From Paralithodes platypus (Eukaryota > Arthropoda > Malacostraca > Decapoda > Lithodidae), in NCBI GenBank assembly GCA_032716605.1, contig CM064538.1, positions 22,923,707 to 22,987,706 of the forward strand: DNA of 64,000 nucleotides, given 5' to 3'. This document shows positions 41,433 to 51,172 of this stretch, one piece after another. The position numbers were made by a program, and so were the translations under genes. Below the pieces are notes generated by a model. It was not told the origin of the DNA. It worked only from the letters and a program-made list of their open reading frames with translations, and made no database searches. Position 1 is the first letter of the stretch. Each line of letters starts with the position of its first letter.

Positions 41433-41809
41433 TTAAGGGAGCCCACCTCGCTTTTCTTTCTCTTTCTCTCCCTCTCTCTTTGGCTTGTATCCATTCAGCC
41501 CCATTCAGCCAACTGTTTTAAGACGTTTATCCCCATCCAGGTGTCAATTTCTTCCTGGCGAGCGATAGCGAGTCAGCATTGTATGGAGAAAACCGGCTTC
41601 GCCGGAGACATTTTTCTATCGAAAAATGTACAAATTTAGCTTGCTGTCAAAACAAAAATATATATATGCTGGCTCGCTACCGCTCGCCAGGAAAATATTG
41701 ACACCTGGATGGGGGTAATTGTCTTAAAACAGTAGGCTAAATGGGTCCGAATGGATACAAGCCAAAGAGAGAGGGAGAGGGAGAAAAAAAGCGAGGTGGG
41801 CTCCCTTAA
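41433..41809. mobile_element. TTAA-type MITE family B, copy B6 (complete)
   Basis: 377 bp, TTAA at both edges; ends TTAAGGGAGCCCACCTCG and CGAGGTGGGCTCCCTTAA are perfect complements. Hairpin CCGGCTTCGCCGG at 41593-41605 is fully paired. The best preserved family B copy. It cuts SINE copy 2. Confidence 0.93.
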
Positions 41810-41945
41810 CACCAATAACACCCCAAATGAAATTAATAAAAGTACGTGATCCTCCCAGGATTCGAACCCAGGATACCACATACAGAACTTACACGTTCTT
41901 ACCATTACACCTTCCAGACAGTTATAGGTTTAGCACATGACCACG
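41810..41945 (-). mobile_element. tRNA-derived SINE, copy 2 (head only)
   Basis: Minus strand GGTGTAATGGTAAGAACG (A-box-like) and GGGTTCGAATCCTGGGAGG (B box), then GATCACGTACTTTTATTAAT and TTTGGGGTGTTATTGGTG, as in copy 1. Truncated by B6 at the TTAA. A tRNA gene was considered but the acceptor ends do not pair. Confidence 0.65.
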
Positions 41946-42041
41946 ATTAATATCCATTTATCGAATACTGGATATCAATTTAATCATGTACTGGACCCAA
42001 CTGCACTAGCGTAATGCTCATGCGAGAGGAAAGAACATTTT

Positions 42042-42450
42042 ATGGGGTACAGAACTCTGCAATCTCTCTCTCTCTTCGCCTCAAAGTTGCATCTCTCTCA
42101 CTATTCTACCGCTATTACAATAATCAGTGTTCCTCAGATACCACCCCCTCTTCGTAGAGCACGTAGCACCAGTCTTCCAACACAATCCCACCCCTACTCT
42201 GTGCAACTCTCCAACTCAAGAGTGAAACGTTATTCTGTCTTTCTTCTATTTAACAGCTGAGTTCTGGAACTCTCTCCCAGAATCAGTCTTTCCCTCTTCC
42301 TATGACTTAAATTGCTTCAAACTCTGTGTGTCCAGGCAATTCGGCTCGAACGTCCCTTGATTTTGACCTTGTCACTCTTTCAACTCTGGGGGAGGCACTC
42401 GCTACAGGCAGTTCTGCCTTTTTTATATCTCATTCACATAATAATAGAAA
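42042..42450 (+). pseudogene. LINE RT C-terminal fragment, second copy
   Basis: Encodes QSHPYSVQLSNSRVKRYS and AEFWNSLPESVFPSSYDLN with frameshifts, plus the 3' UTR shared with 7330-7550. It reads straight through the point where the first copy carries a CR1-like insertion, so it serves as the empty-site reference. Confidence 0.7.
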
Positions 42451-42838
42451 CACAAAAACAAAACACAATAAAGACAGACCTCGCCACCCCCTATAGACCT
42501 GAATAATAGAAAGTCATACCTCCACCCCAATTTCTGCGAGGTGGTGGAGTCTGAATGGTCAACTATCCAACGGTCCCTTAACTACCCCTTTGGTCCACCC
42601 CGGGAGACTGGCTAAACTATAGAGTCCCGAGGAACTAACTACTCTTTAACAGGGCCTAACTATACCTCGCTGCACAGTCGCTGTCTAGTCGCGAAACACC
42701 TCCTAGGCATCGGCATATAAGATGAATAATATGCTGGTATAGAACTCGACTATTCTTAGGTAAGATTCTGGGTTTGGTAAACGACCGGGTAAGTTAGGCT
42801 ACGTAGCCATCACTATATAAATATATATATATATATAT
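42451..42838. other. Unassigned spacer
   Basis: No ORF, repeat or known element was recognised apart from a short AT run at 42817-42838. Confidence 0.5.
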
Positions 42839-42965
42839 GAGCCAATCACAATCCAGAACAGAATATATCTCGCAGCCAATCAAAATCCACAACAGCGTAA
42901 CTTGGAACCAAATACAAACAAGAACAGCATATCTCGGAGCCAATCAAAAATCAAGAACCGATCTA
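42839..42965 (+). repeat. CCAATCAAAATC-type repeat, left block
   Basis: Four diverged units of GAGCCAATCAAAATCCA type. A matching block is at 44879-44990, so family L and E3 appear to have entered this array. Confidence 0.6.
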
Positions 42966-42975
42966 AACCCTTTTT

Positions 42976-44447
42976 CACACATTCACATATGTGAATCCGC
43001 ATAGCGCCGTATAAGCATGCGGGAACTATACGGACAACAATCTGCAACATGCGGCAACTATGCGTAGGAGGTCGGGAGTAGTTGCCAACATGCGTAGATA
43101 TGCGGCGTGGCGAGCCAAACTTTTGAACAAACTCGTCACATAGCCCCACATGCAACCCATGCATGGTAGCATGTGTATTGTGGCCATAAGTATGTGTATG
43201 TCGGTCTGGGACAGTCTTCATTATACGTGAACACTCGGTTTGGTTGCCGACCATCACATATAAATATGTATAAATACGGATAAACCACGATCAACCACGC
43301 ATAGGCACGCATGTAGTCGGATGCATGCGGGTATACATCCGAACAAAGGCGACTACATGTGTACGCGGTCGTACGACTGTTGCCAACCTGGTCCCCACTG
43401 ATAACTTTCCCCATCCGAATGCATACACACATATAACAAATCATGAGATACGTATACAACTGACTACGATCGATCCGCATAACCCCGAACGGAAAAATAA
43501 TAAGTGTCCATATGGCATACGGGACGTGATCCGTATATAGTAGTCGTGATCCATATATAGTAGTTGTGATCCGTATATAGTAGTCGTGATCCGTATATAG
43601 TAGTCGTGATCCGTATATAGTAGTCGTGATCCGTATATAGTAGTCGTGATCCGTATATAGTAGTCGTGATCCGTATATAGTAGGCGTGATCCGTGTATAG
43701 TAGTCGTGATCCGTGTATAGTAGTCGTGATCCGTATATAGTAGTCGTGATCCGTATATAGTAGTCGTGATCCGTATATAGTAGTCGTGATCCGTATATAG
43801 TAGTCGTGATCCGTGTATAGTAGTCGTGATCCGTGTATAGTAGTCGTGATCCGTGTATAGTAGTCGTGATCCGTGTATAGTAGTCGTGATCCGTGTATAG
43901 TAGTCGTGATCCGTGTATAGTAGTCGTGATCCGTGTATAGTAGTCGTGATCCGTGTATAGTAGTCGTGATCCGTATATAGTAGTCGTGATCCGTATATAG
44001 TAGTCGTGATCCGTATATAGTAGTCGTGATCCGTATATAGTAGTCGTGATCCGTATATAGTAGTCGTGATCCGTATATAGTAGTCGTGATCCGTATATAG
44101 TAGTCGTGATCCGTATATAGTAGTCGTGATCCGTATATAGTAGTCGTGATCCGTATATTGTAGTCGTATTTAGTCTGATACAGTCGTGAATATACGGGGT
44201 TAGTCAGTTCATGAAAATGACCGTTAAATTCACATTTTTTGCCATGCGGATTATAGTAGGGCGTATGTGGATTATAGGCGGTTATATGCGGATTACAGTT
44301 GCATGTCAGCCGGTTCTCTGTCGGATGTATGCGGTTCTAGGCTATGGCATGCGTATAGAAATTGCAGTCGGGCCAATTTTTCCAAAAACTAGGGCCGCAT
44401 GCTTATACGGCGCTATGCGGATTTACATACGTGAATGTGTGAATGTG
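42976..44447. mobile_element. Long inverted-repeat element (family L) carrying a 20-bp satellite
   Basis: Left CACACATTCACATATGTG and AATCCGCATAGCGCCGTATA AGCATGCGG; right CCGCATGCTTATACGGCGCT and ATGCGGATTTACATACGTG. Terminal inverted repeats of about 46 bp. Both subterminal regions are rich in ATGCGG/CCGCAT motifs, as in transposase-binding regions of hAT-like elements. No transposase ORF. Non-autonomous; superfamily unknown. Confidence 0.75.
43526..44167 (+). repeat. 20-bp satellite, about 32 copies
   Basis: Unit GTAGTCGTGATCCGTATATA with exact 20-bp phase. An A-to-G variant (CCGTGTATA) occurs at two units near 43700 and then in a block of about eight adjacent units at 43816-43960. Confidence 0.95.
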
Positions 44448-44863
44448 ACGCATTTATACCTTTGATTCTGGCTAAAATTATACAATTTTATGCAGTTTAA
44501 GAGAGACCTATTTTATTGTGTAGGTTTATAGAGATCTTATATAACCCATTGGAGTCGTGGAGGCAGATTATTGTGTAGGTTTATAGAGATCTTATATAAC
44601 ACATTGGAGTCGTGGAGGTAGATTATTGTGTAGGTTTATAGAGATCTTATATAACCCATTGGAGTCGTGGAGGTAGATTATTGTGTAGGTTTATAGAGAT
44701 CTTATATAACCCATTGGAGTCGTGGAGGTAGATTATTGTGTAGGTTTATAGAGATCTTATATAACCCATTGGAGTCGTGGAGGTAGATTATAAACTAAAA
44801 ATAATCATCTAATTGTAACCAAAATAATATTAAAATTACGTCATGGTGCTGAAGGGGTTAAAG
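44448..44863. mobile_element. Family E MITE, copy E3, with 55-bp internal tandem array
   Basis: Left ACGCATTTATACCTTTGATT CTGG, right ACGTCATGGTGCTGAAGGGG TTAA. Five units of 55 bp (TTGTGTAGGTTTATAGAGAT to GTGGAGGTAGATTA) at 44516-44791 expand the interior. The A/B insertion site is empty (GCAGTTTAAGAGAGACC). Confidence 0.75.
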
Positions 44864-44878
44864 GCCACCCAATCCGAT

Positions 44879-44990
44879 TCCAAAGCAACTAAACTCGAGC
44901 CAATCAAAATCGAGGACACCACGAAAGGCCAGCCAATCAAGAGCCAGATCAGTTCAGCTCGCAGCCAATCAAATTCGAGTACAAGTGCGA
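44879..44990 (+). repeat. CCAATCAAAATC-type repeat, right block
   Basis: Three diverged units of GAGCCAATCAAAATCGAG type, matching 42839-42965. Confidence 0.6.
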
Positions 44991-44991
44991 T

Positions 44992-45830
44992 TTAACCCCT
45001 TCTGTACCGGCGACGTCTCTTTATCTTCATTCTTGCTATAATTAGACAATTTTGTGCAGTTTAAGGGGGATCACTGTTGTTTTCTCTTTCTCTCCTTTTC
45101 TCTCTTTCCCTGGCTTGTATCCATTCGGCCTCATTCAGCCAACTGTTTTAAGACGCTTATCCCCATCCAGGTGTCGATTTCTTCCTGGCGAACAATAGCG
45201 AGCCAGCATTGTATGGAGAAATCGGGCTTCGCCGGAGACATTTTTCTATCGAAAAATGTACAAATTTAGCTTCCTGACAAAACAAAAATATATATATGTT
45301 GGCTCGCTACCGTTCGCCAGGAAAATATTGACACCTACAGTAGATGGGGGTAAACGTCTGAAAACAGTAGGCTGAATGGGACCGAATGGATACAAGCCAA
45401 AGAGAGAGGGAGAGAAACAGAAAAAAAAACGAGGTGGGCTCCCTTAAGAAGGCTCTGAGGTAGTAAAAGACTAAGCCAGATAGTTCAAAGCCTGTTAATT
45501 GCTGGAGGTCCTTTTTAAACTGCGTAAAATAGTCTAACGTAGTAAAAAGGGTTAAGCGAGATAGTTCGAAGCCTATTAATTGCTGGAGGTCCTTTTTAAA
45601 CTGCGTAAAATAGTCTAGCGTAGTAAAAAGGGTTAAGCCAGATAGTTCGAAGCCTATTAATTGCTGGAGGTCCTTTTTAAACTGAATGAAATTGTCTAAT
45701 AGGTATCCAGAATAAAGTTAAAATAATCTGAGATAGTAAATAGGATTAGGTGAGATAGTTCGAAGACTGTTAATTGCTAGAGTCCCTTTTTAAACTGGAT
45801 ATAATCGTCTATTAGTAGCCAAGGACGGTA
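44992..45830. mobile_element. Family E MITE, copy E4, split by B7 and internally repeated
   Basis: Left TTAACCCCTTCTGTACCGGC GACGTC. B7 sits in GCAGTTTAA/GAAGGCTCTGAGG. The right part holds three 81-bp units (45483, 45564, 45645) with AAGCCTATTAATTGCTGGAG, plus a fourth diverged one. The right terminus is not clear; it runs into MITE C4. Confidence 0.75.
45061..45447. mobile_element. TTAA-type MITE family B, copy B7
   Basis: 387 bp, TTAA at both edges; left TTAAGGGGGATCACTG, right CGAGGTGGGCTCCCTTAA. Core CGGGCTTCGCCGG. Inserted at the same position of family E as A9 is in E5. Confidence 0.9.
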
Positions 45831-45834
45831 CATG

Positions 45835-46053
45835 TACGGTGGCGTTAATAAGTCATGACTCAGCTGTCATTACGTTTGCCTCGCTTGGTGCTGTATTAAT
45901 GTCTGTCAGATGTTGAATAGGGTGGATTAGTGAAGGATAATGTTTGTATATCTAACTCGAAACGAATAAATAAAGTTTTATATATTACTGATACATATTA
46001 TTGATCAATATACTGTATACTGTGCCGAAACATAACTTAATAGGCCGACTGTA
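45835..46053 (+). mobile_element. TA-type MITE family C, copy C4
   Basis: TACGGTGGCGTTAATAAGTC at the left and TTAATAGGCCGACTGTA at the right, TA-flanked. The interior matches C1. Confidence 0.8.
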
Positions 46054-46062
46054 CTGAAAGGT

Positions 46063-46427
46063 TTAAGGGGGCCCACCTCGCTTTTTTTCTTTCTCTCCCT
46101 CTCTCTTTGGTTTGTATTCATTCGGCCCCATTCAGCCTACTGTTTTAAGACATTTACCCCCATCCAGGTGATAATATTTTCCTGGCGAGCGGTAGCGAGC
46201 CAGCATATACATATTATTGTTTTGGCAGCAAGCTAAATTTGTAAATTTTTCGATAGAAAAATTTCTCCGGCGAAGCCGGATCTCTCCATACAATGCTGGC
46301 TCGCCATTGCTCGCCAGGAAGAAATCGACACCTGGATGGGGATACACGTTTTAAAACAGTTGGTTGAATGGGGCAGAATGGATACAACTCATGGAAAGAG
46401 AGAACAAAAGCAGGTGACCCCCCTTAA
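46063..46427. mobile_element. TTAA-type MITE family B, copy B8
   Basis: 365 bp. Left TTAAGGGGGCCCACCTCG, right CAGGTGACCCCCCTTAA. Hairpin CCGGCGAAGCCGG at 46267-46279 fully paired. Confidence 0.9.
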
Positions 46428-46531
46428 TTGGTGACAAAATGGTCGTTTGTCTCTTTATCGAAAATAAATACATATTCCGAGTTGGTTAATTAAAACAAAT
46501 AGTGTCTTTGTTTAGCTGTAGTTAACTGGTG

Positions 46532-46534
<3 letters not shown>

Positions 46535-46599
<65 letters not shown>

Positions 46600-46850
46600 G
46601 AGAGAGAGAGAGGTATGTGTGTATGTGTTCGTGTGTGTGAGAGAGAGAGAAAGTGTGTGTGTGGTGTGTGTCATTTGTTTGTGAAAAAATTGAGTGTGTG
46701 TGTGTGTGTGTCACTTGTAACTGTCAGGTATGTGTGTAACTGCCTGACTAGTGTATGTGAGTGTGATAGGTGTGTGTGTGTATGATAGGTGTGTGTGTGT
46801 GTGTGTGTGATAGGTGTGTGTGTGTGTGTGATAGGTGTGTGTGTCACAGG
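46535..46850. repeat. GT microsatellite cluster
   Basis: GT tract of about 30 units (46538-46597), GA runs, and several shorter GT tracts separated by GATAGG. Confidence 0.95.
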
Positions 46851-46871
46851 TGTGCATAACTCCCAAACGAC

Positions 46872-47573
46872 TACTATGGGTTTCAGAGGCCGTGTTACAC
46901 CGTTTTTCGGGAATAACTATTATGAACAAACAGTTGGATCTGTATAATATTTTGCCACAACTTGTTTCACACTGTGCCCTAATTTGTGTTAATATTGTGC
47001 ATTTACAAAAGTGGATAAGTAAGCCACTTGTCCCTGTGTCATGAGGTTAAAGTCACACCTGAATGACTAGAAATCGGACAAAGCTACCGTGGCTTACCTG
47101 TGAAACTACCAAACCATTATTGCTCCTCCATCAAACACGGTAGTTATCAGCCACCACCCAACCCTATTATCGTCTTTATATTCAATTTACATGTCACTAT
47201 CAAATATAAATATATACATAATATGTAGTTTTGTATATTTATATTTAATAGTGACATAACTTGAACTTAAAGACGATAATAGGGTTGGGTGGTGGCTGAT
47301 AACTACCGTGTTTGATGGAGGAGCAATAATGGTTTGGTAGTTTCACAGGTAAGCCACGGTAGCTTTGTCCGATTTCTAGTCATTCAGGTGTGACTTTAAC
47401 CTCATGACACAGGGACAAGTGGCTTAATTATCCACTTTTATAAATGCACAATATTAACAAAAATTATGGCACGGTGTGAAAAAAGTTGTGGCAAAATATT
47501 ATACTGATCCAACTGTTTGTTCATATGTTATTCCCGAAAAACGATGTAACACGGCCTCTGAAACCCATAGTAG
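46872..47573. mobile_element. Long palindromic (foldback) element, family J
   Basis: TACTATGGGTTTCAGAGGCC on the left and its complement ending CCCATAGTA on the right. Arms of about 330 bp are complementary with few mismatches, around a short AT-rich centre near 47220. About 700 bp, no ORF of note. TAC/GTA at the ends make a target duplication ambiguous. Confidence 0.85.
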
Positions 47574-47700
47574 AGTAATCGAGCTAATATTTCTACTAGT
47601 TGGGAAGGGTCAGCCAGTGAATCGGTGTGGAAAGTTACAGCCCATTTGTACAAGCCCTGTTTTGAGTTACGGAGGTTAGGGTTCACATTTTCCAGACTAT
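47574..47700 (+). mobile_element. MITE family I fragment
   Basis: GAGTAATCGAGCTAATATTT, TTTTGAGTTACGGAGGTTAG. Same blocks as at 11830-11905. The sequence left of J (AACTCCCAAACGAC) may be the other part, which would put J inside family I. Confidence 0.5.
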
Positions 47701-48010
47701 TTATTTCGAACAGGGTACTAGTTAAGAGTTATTATTATACAAATAGTACTAGTGACAGGCTATTGAAAACAAATAGTAATACAGTAGTCATGGGCTAGTA
47801 GATTAATAACAAATAGTACTAGTAATAGGCAATTAGATTATAATAAGTAGTACTAGTCACGGAGTAGTTGATTAATAACAAATAGTACTAGTCACAGGCT
47901 ATTCAAAATAAATAGTACTAATCAGGTATAATGTATCATTAGTCAGGTATAAGGGGTTATGCATCAGGTATAAGGAACATAAATCAAGTAAACTACATAG
48001 CCCACTATCC
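47701..48010 (+). repeat. Degenerate tandem repeat, unit about 55 bp
   Basis: Recurring AACAAATAGTACTAGT and CAGGCTATT/GGCAATTAG blocks, diverged. Confidence 0.6.
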
Positions 48011-48765
48011 CTTTAACTCGGAGGAAAAATCGTTTGGAGGTAGCATACAAATAATCAGGATAAAGGTTGGGCGTGTGAGTGTGAACAAGTGTGTGTGAGT
48101 GTGGTGTAGGTACGCGCGTTAAAATCTCTTACATCCTTCCAAACACTCATCTTCTGGCGGTAGCAAACTGAATCATCACCATAGCTAAGGAACTACACCA
48201 CTAAAGATCATACTAACCCAGCAAAGCTCAAGGCATTACACCGTCTTAATAATATGATCTACCCACACTATCCACGCGCGAGACCTCCCCCAAAACACCG
48301 CCTGAGCCGCCCAAACCTCATCCTTCTCCATCCGTCTAATCCGCTCATCCAGGCCCGCTAATCCCACTCACCGCTCATCATCAGGCCCTAATCCCGCCGC
48401 TGGTCGAGGGATTAAGGCAGTGGCGCCGATTCTGCCGCTGGAAAAACGGGCGAAAGTCGAGACGATTACGAGGCGGCCACACGGGAGAGAAGATGATAGG
48501 TGGTGGTGCATGGAGGGTGCAAGATATGTGGAGAGAAACTAATAAATCTCCTAAATTTGCAATATCCTTCAATCTAATCCTCCCAATACAATCAAACCTT
48601 ATCAATACTATAATAATTTAGTTGAATGTGACGTATAAAGCTACTAAAAACCAGGAAATATGGAAATTAGTGGTATCCGTCTCCATGTTTGGGTCAGCTA
48701 TGTATGATCAGCTGTCTCCCCGCAGTGTAAACATGCCGTGCACACGACACCTTCCACCACAGAAT
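48011..48765. other. Unassigned unique sequence
   Basis: GC-richer stretch (48240-48520) without supported gene structure. Minus-strand frames of 60-75 codons have no recognised motif. This is the longest stretch of the window that I cannot assign to a repeat. Confidence 0.5.
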
Positions 48766-49652
48766 TTGACGGGGGTGGTAGTTGCTTTTTCTCCCTCATG
48801 TTAAGCCCCATTTTTTTTTTTTAATTTGAAGACGTTCGTCCCACTAGTTTGGCGATTTTAAGATCATTTGCCCCATTTCCAAGACCATTTTCCCATTTAT
48901 TTGTCAATATAAAGTTGTTTCATGCCATTAAGGTGTCAATTTATTCCTGGCGAGCGATAACGAACCTGTAATTTTTTGGAGGAACCGCCGGTTCCTACTA
49001 AAATTACAGGGCGGGTGCCCAACCCCGAAAAGGGTTGAAATAGGGGAGCTATCCCCCCGCCAAAGGCGGCTTTCTAGGGCCTTTCCTAGCTGATGCTGAG
49101 AGGATTGGGTTCTAGTCATGTGGTGATGGGCTGGTCTATCAGAGTGAGAACTGAGCGATCTCTGCCATACCCATAGCTTACTCTGACTGTTCCTTTTACT
49201 TATATATTTTCTAGATCTCAAGTGACGGCGTCTCTTGCGTGGATTGACCTCCTAATCTACCAAGATTGGAAGCCAAAGCGTCACACCTTTCCTTTGCCCC
49301 TCAACTTTCTCTTCATAATTGCTGAGGGGCACAGGGCCCTGGGTGGGGCTTTGGTTTCCCGGGCGTTTCCGCACCCTCCTCAGCTCCCCGCCTTGGAGTG
49401 GCTTCGGTCACCCAGGCTTTATTGTGGTCGGCAGGGAAGGTTCTGCGGGGGCGCTCGGTTACGGCCTTGGCCTTGCTTGGGGCCTTGGGGCTGTTCGGCC
49501 AGGCAGCTTGGGGAAAAACAACAACAACAACTAAAATTACAGGCTCTTTATCGCCAGGAATTTTTCTACCGAAAAATGTACACATTAAATGTGAAGGGGA
49601 AACTAAGAGTGTTCTTTTAAGTTTGATGGAGGTTTAGCGAGTAAACTGTAAA

Positions 49653-49692
<40 letters not shown>

Positions 49693-49733
49693 AACTACAT
49701 AAGTAGACAAAACAATAACCACTACCCCCTTAC
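48766..49733 (-). mobile_element. TTAA-type MITE family A, copy A8, split by a retroposon
   Basis: Left edge TTGACGGGGGTGGTAG (TTAA mutated), right edge AACCACTACCCCCTTAC. Family blocks on both sides of the insertion: GGCGAGCGATAACGAACC before and TTTTCTACCGAAAAATGTAC after. Both terminal TTAA sites carry one change. Confidence 0.75.
49011..49529 (+). mobile_element. Non-autonomous retroposon sharing the 2A LINE 3' end
   Basis: Flanked by a 14-bp duplication ACTAAAATTACAGG (48997-49010 and 49530-49543). Its last bases GGGGCTGTTCGGCCAGGCAG CTT then AAC repeats match the LINE end at 5034-5070. CCTTGGAGTGGCTTCGGTC also resembles 853-875 of the LINE 5' region. About 519 bp, no RT. It looks like a SINE or internally deleted LINE derivative mobilised by the 2A LINE. 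Confidence 0.75.
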
Positions 49734-50130
49734 AGTTATTACCGACATGACACGTGATGCGGATATAACAGGTGTTGAAATAACCACTACCCCCTTACAG
49801 TTATTACCGACATGACACGTGATGCGGATATAACAGAAATAACCACTACCCCCTTACAGTTATTACCGACATGACACGTGATGCGGATATAACAGGTGTT
49901 GAAATAACCACTACCCCCTTACAGTTATTACCGACATGACACGTGATGCGGATATAACAGGTGTTGAAATAACCACTACCCCCTTACAGTTATTACCGAC
50001 ATGACACGTGATGCGGATATAACAGGTGTTGAAATAACCACTACCCCCTTACAGTTATTAGAAATAACCACTACCCCCTTACAGTTATTACCGACATGAC
50101 ACGTGATGCGGATATAACAGGTGTTGAAAT
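49716..50130 (+). repeat. 65-bp satellite containing a MITE end, about 6.5 copies
   Basis: Each unit starts TAACCACTACCCCCTTAC, which is the right terminus of A8, and continues AGTTATTACCGACATGACAC and GTGATGCGGATATAACAGG. Some units lack GTGTTG (59 bp) and one is truncated at 50060. Confidence 0.9.
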
Positions 50131-50148
50131 AATTACATCCACTGCGGG

Positions 50149-50730
50149 TTAACCCCTTCTGTACCGGCGACGTCTTTTTAGCTATATTCTCGCTATACTT
50201 AGACGATTGTGTGTAGTTTAAGAGGATATGGGCCGGTTTTCTGGACCACTTTCTCCCTCATATTTAGCCCCATTAGTGTTCAGATGTTAAGATGTTTGCC
50301 CCATTAGTTAGTCGATTTTAAGACCTTTCACCCCATTTCTTCGTCAATATTTAGACCTTTCGTGTTATTTAGGTGTCAATTTTTTCCCTGACGAACGATA
50401 GCGAGCCTGTAATGTTGGAAGAACCGGCCTTTGGCCGGAACATTTTTCTACCGAAAAATTTACAAATTAATCTAGAAGGGGAATCTAATGGATGTTTTCT
50501 TTAAATTTGAAGGAATTCTAGGGAGGAAACTAGAAAAATAATGAATGCATGCAAAAATCGTCCAAAAAACTGAACCATCCCCCCTTAAGAAGGATCGGTG
50601 GTAGTAAAATGGGTTAAGAGAGATTATGCGAAGCCTGTTAATTACTGGAGGCCCTTGTTAAACTGAGTACAATCGTCTACTGATAGCCAGAATATAGGTA
50701 ATAGCACTTCAGCGGTACAGAAGGGGTTAA
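50149..50730. mobile_element. Family E MITE, copy E5, split by A9
   Basis: Left TTAACCCCTTCTGTACCGGC GACGTC, right GCGGTACAGAAGGGGTTAA. A9 occupies GTAGTTTAA/GAAGGATCGGTGG. With A9 removed the element is about 215 bp, as E1. Confidence 0.85.
50218..50588 (-). mobile_element. TTAA-type MITE family A, copy A9
   Basis: 371 bp, TTAA at both edges. Left TTAAGAGGATATGGGCCGG, right ACTGAACCATCCCCCCTTAA. Hairpin CCGGCCTTTGGCCGG fully paired. Confidence 0.9.
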
Positions 50731-50731
50731 C

Positions 50732-50955
50732 TTAAGGCGGTATCACACGAGCGCTTTTTCCTTCAACATTTATCCTCAACACTGATATGGCAGCTTATGA
50801 GGTCAACATTTAGATTGCTTTGGTTTCATAAATTCATCTAGCAACAGTCTAGTTTCCAATACCAGTGCAAAATATTCCAAAAATGTTGCCAGAGAAATGT
50901 TGATCATCGAATGATGACTATAAATGCTCTCGTGTGATACATTCCGACTTTAGGT
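50732..50955. mobile_element. TA-type MITE family H, copy H2
   Basis: Left AAGGCGGTATCACACGAGCG, right CTCTCGTGTGATACATTCCG ACTT. Interior TGGCAGCTTATGAGGTCAAC as in H1. Confidence 0.75.
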
Positions 50956-51011
50956 GATTATTTAATGATGAATTGAGACAAATCTTGTGCTGGGGAGAAC
51001 ATAATTTGACC

Positions 51012-51066
51012 TCCAGGGGGTAGTGCTTGTTTTTTGGCATATATATATATATATACTGTATATATA

Positions 51067-51114
<48 letters not shown>

Positions 51115-51132
51115 GGTATATATATATATACA

Positions 51133-51172
<40 letters not shown>

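Noticed and set aside
41840..41930. tRNA gene on the minus strand
   Set aside because: A and B boxes are visible but the acceptor stem does not pair and the body is shared with another SINE copy, so SINE is the better call.
48240..48520. Possible host exon in GC-richer unique sequence
   Set aside because: No frame above 75 codons, no convincing splice pattern or motif; left as unassigned.
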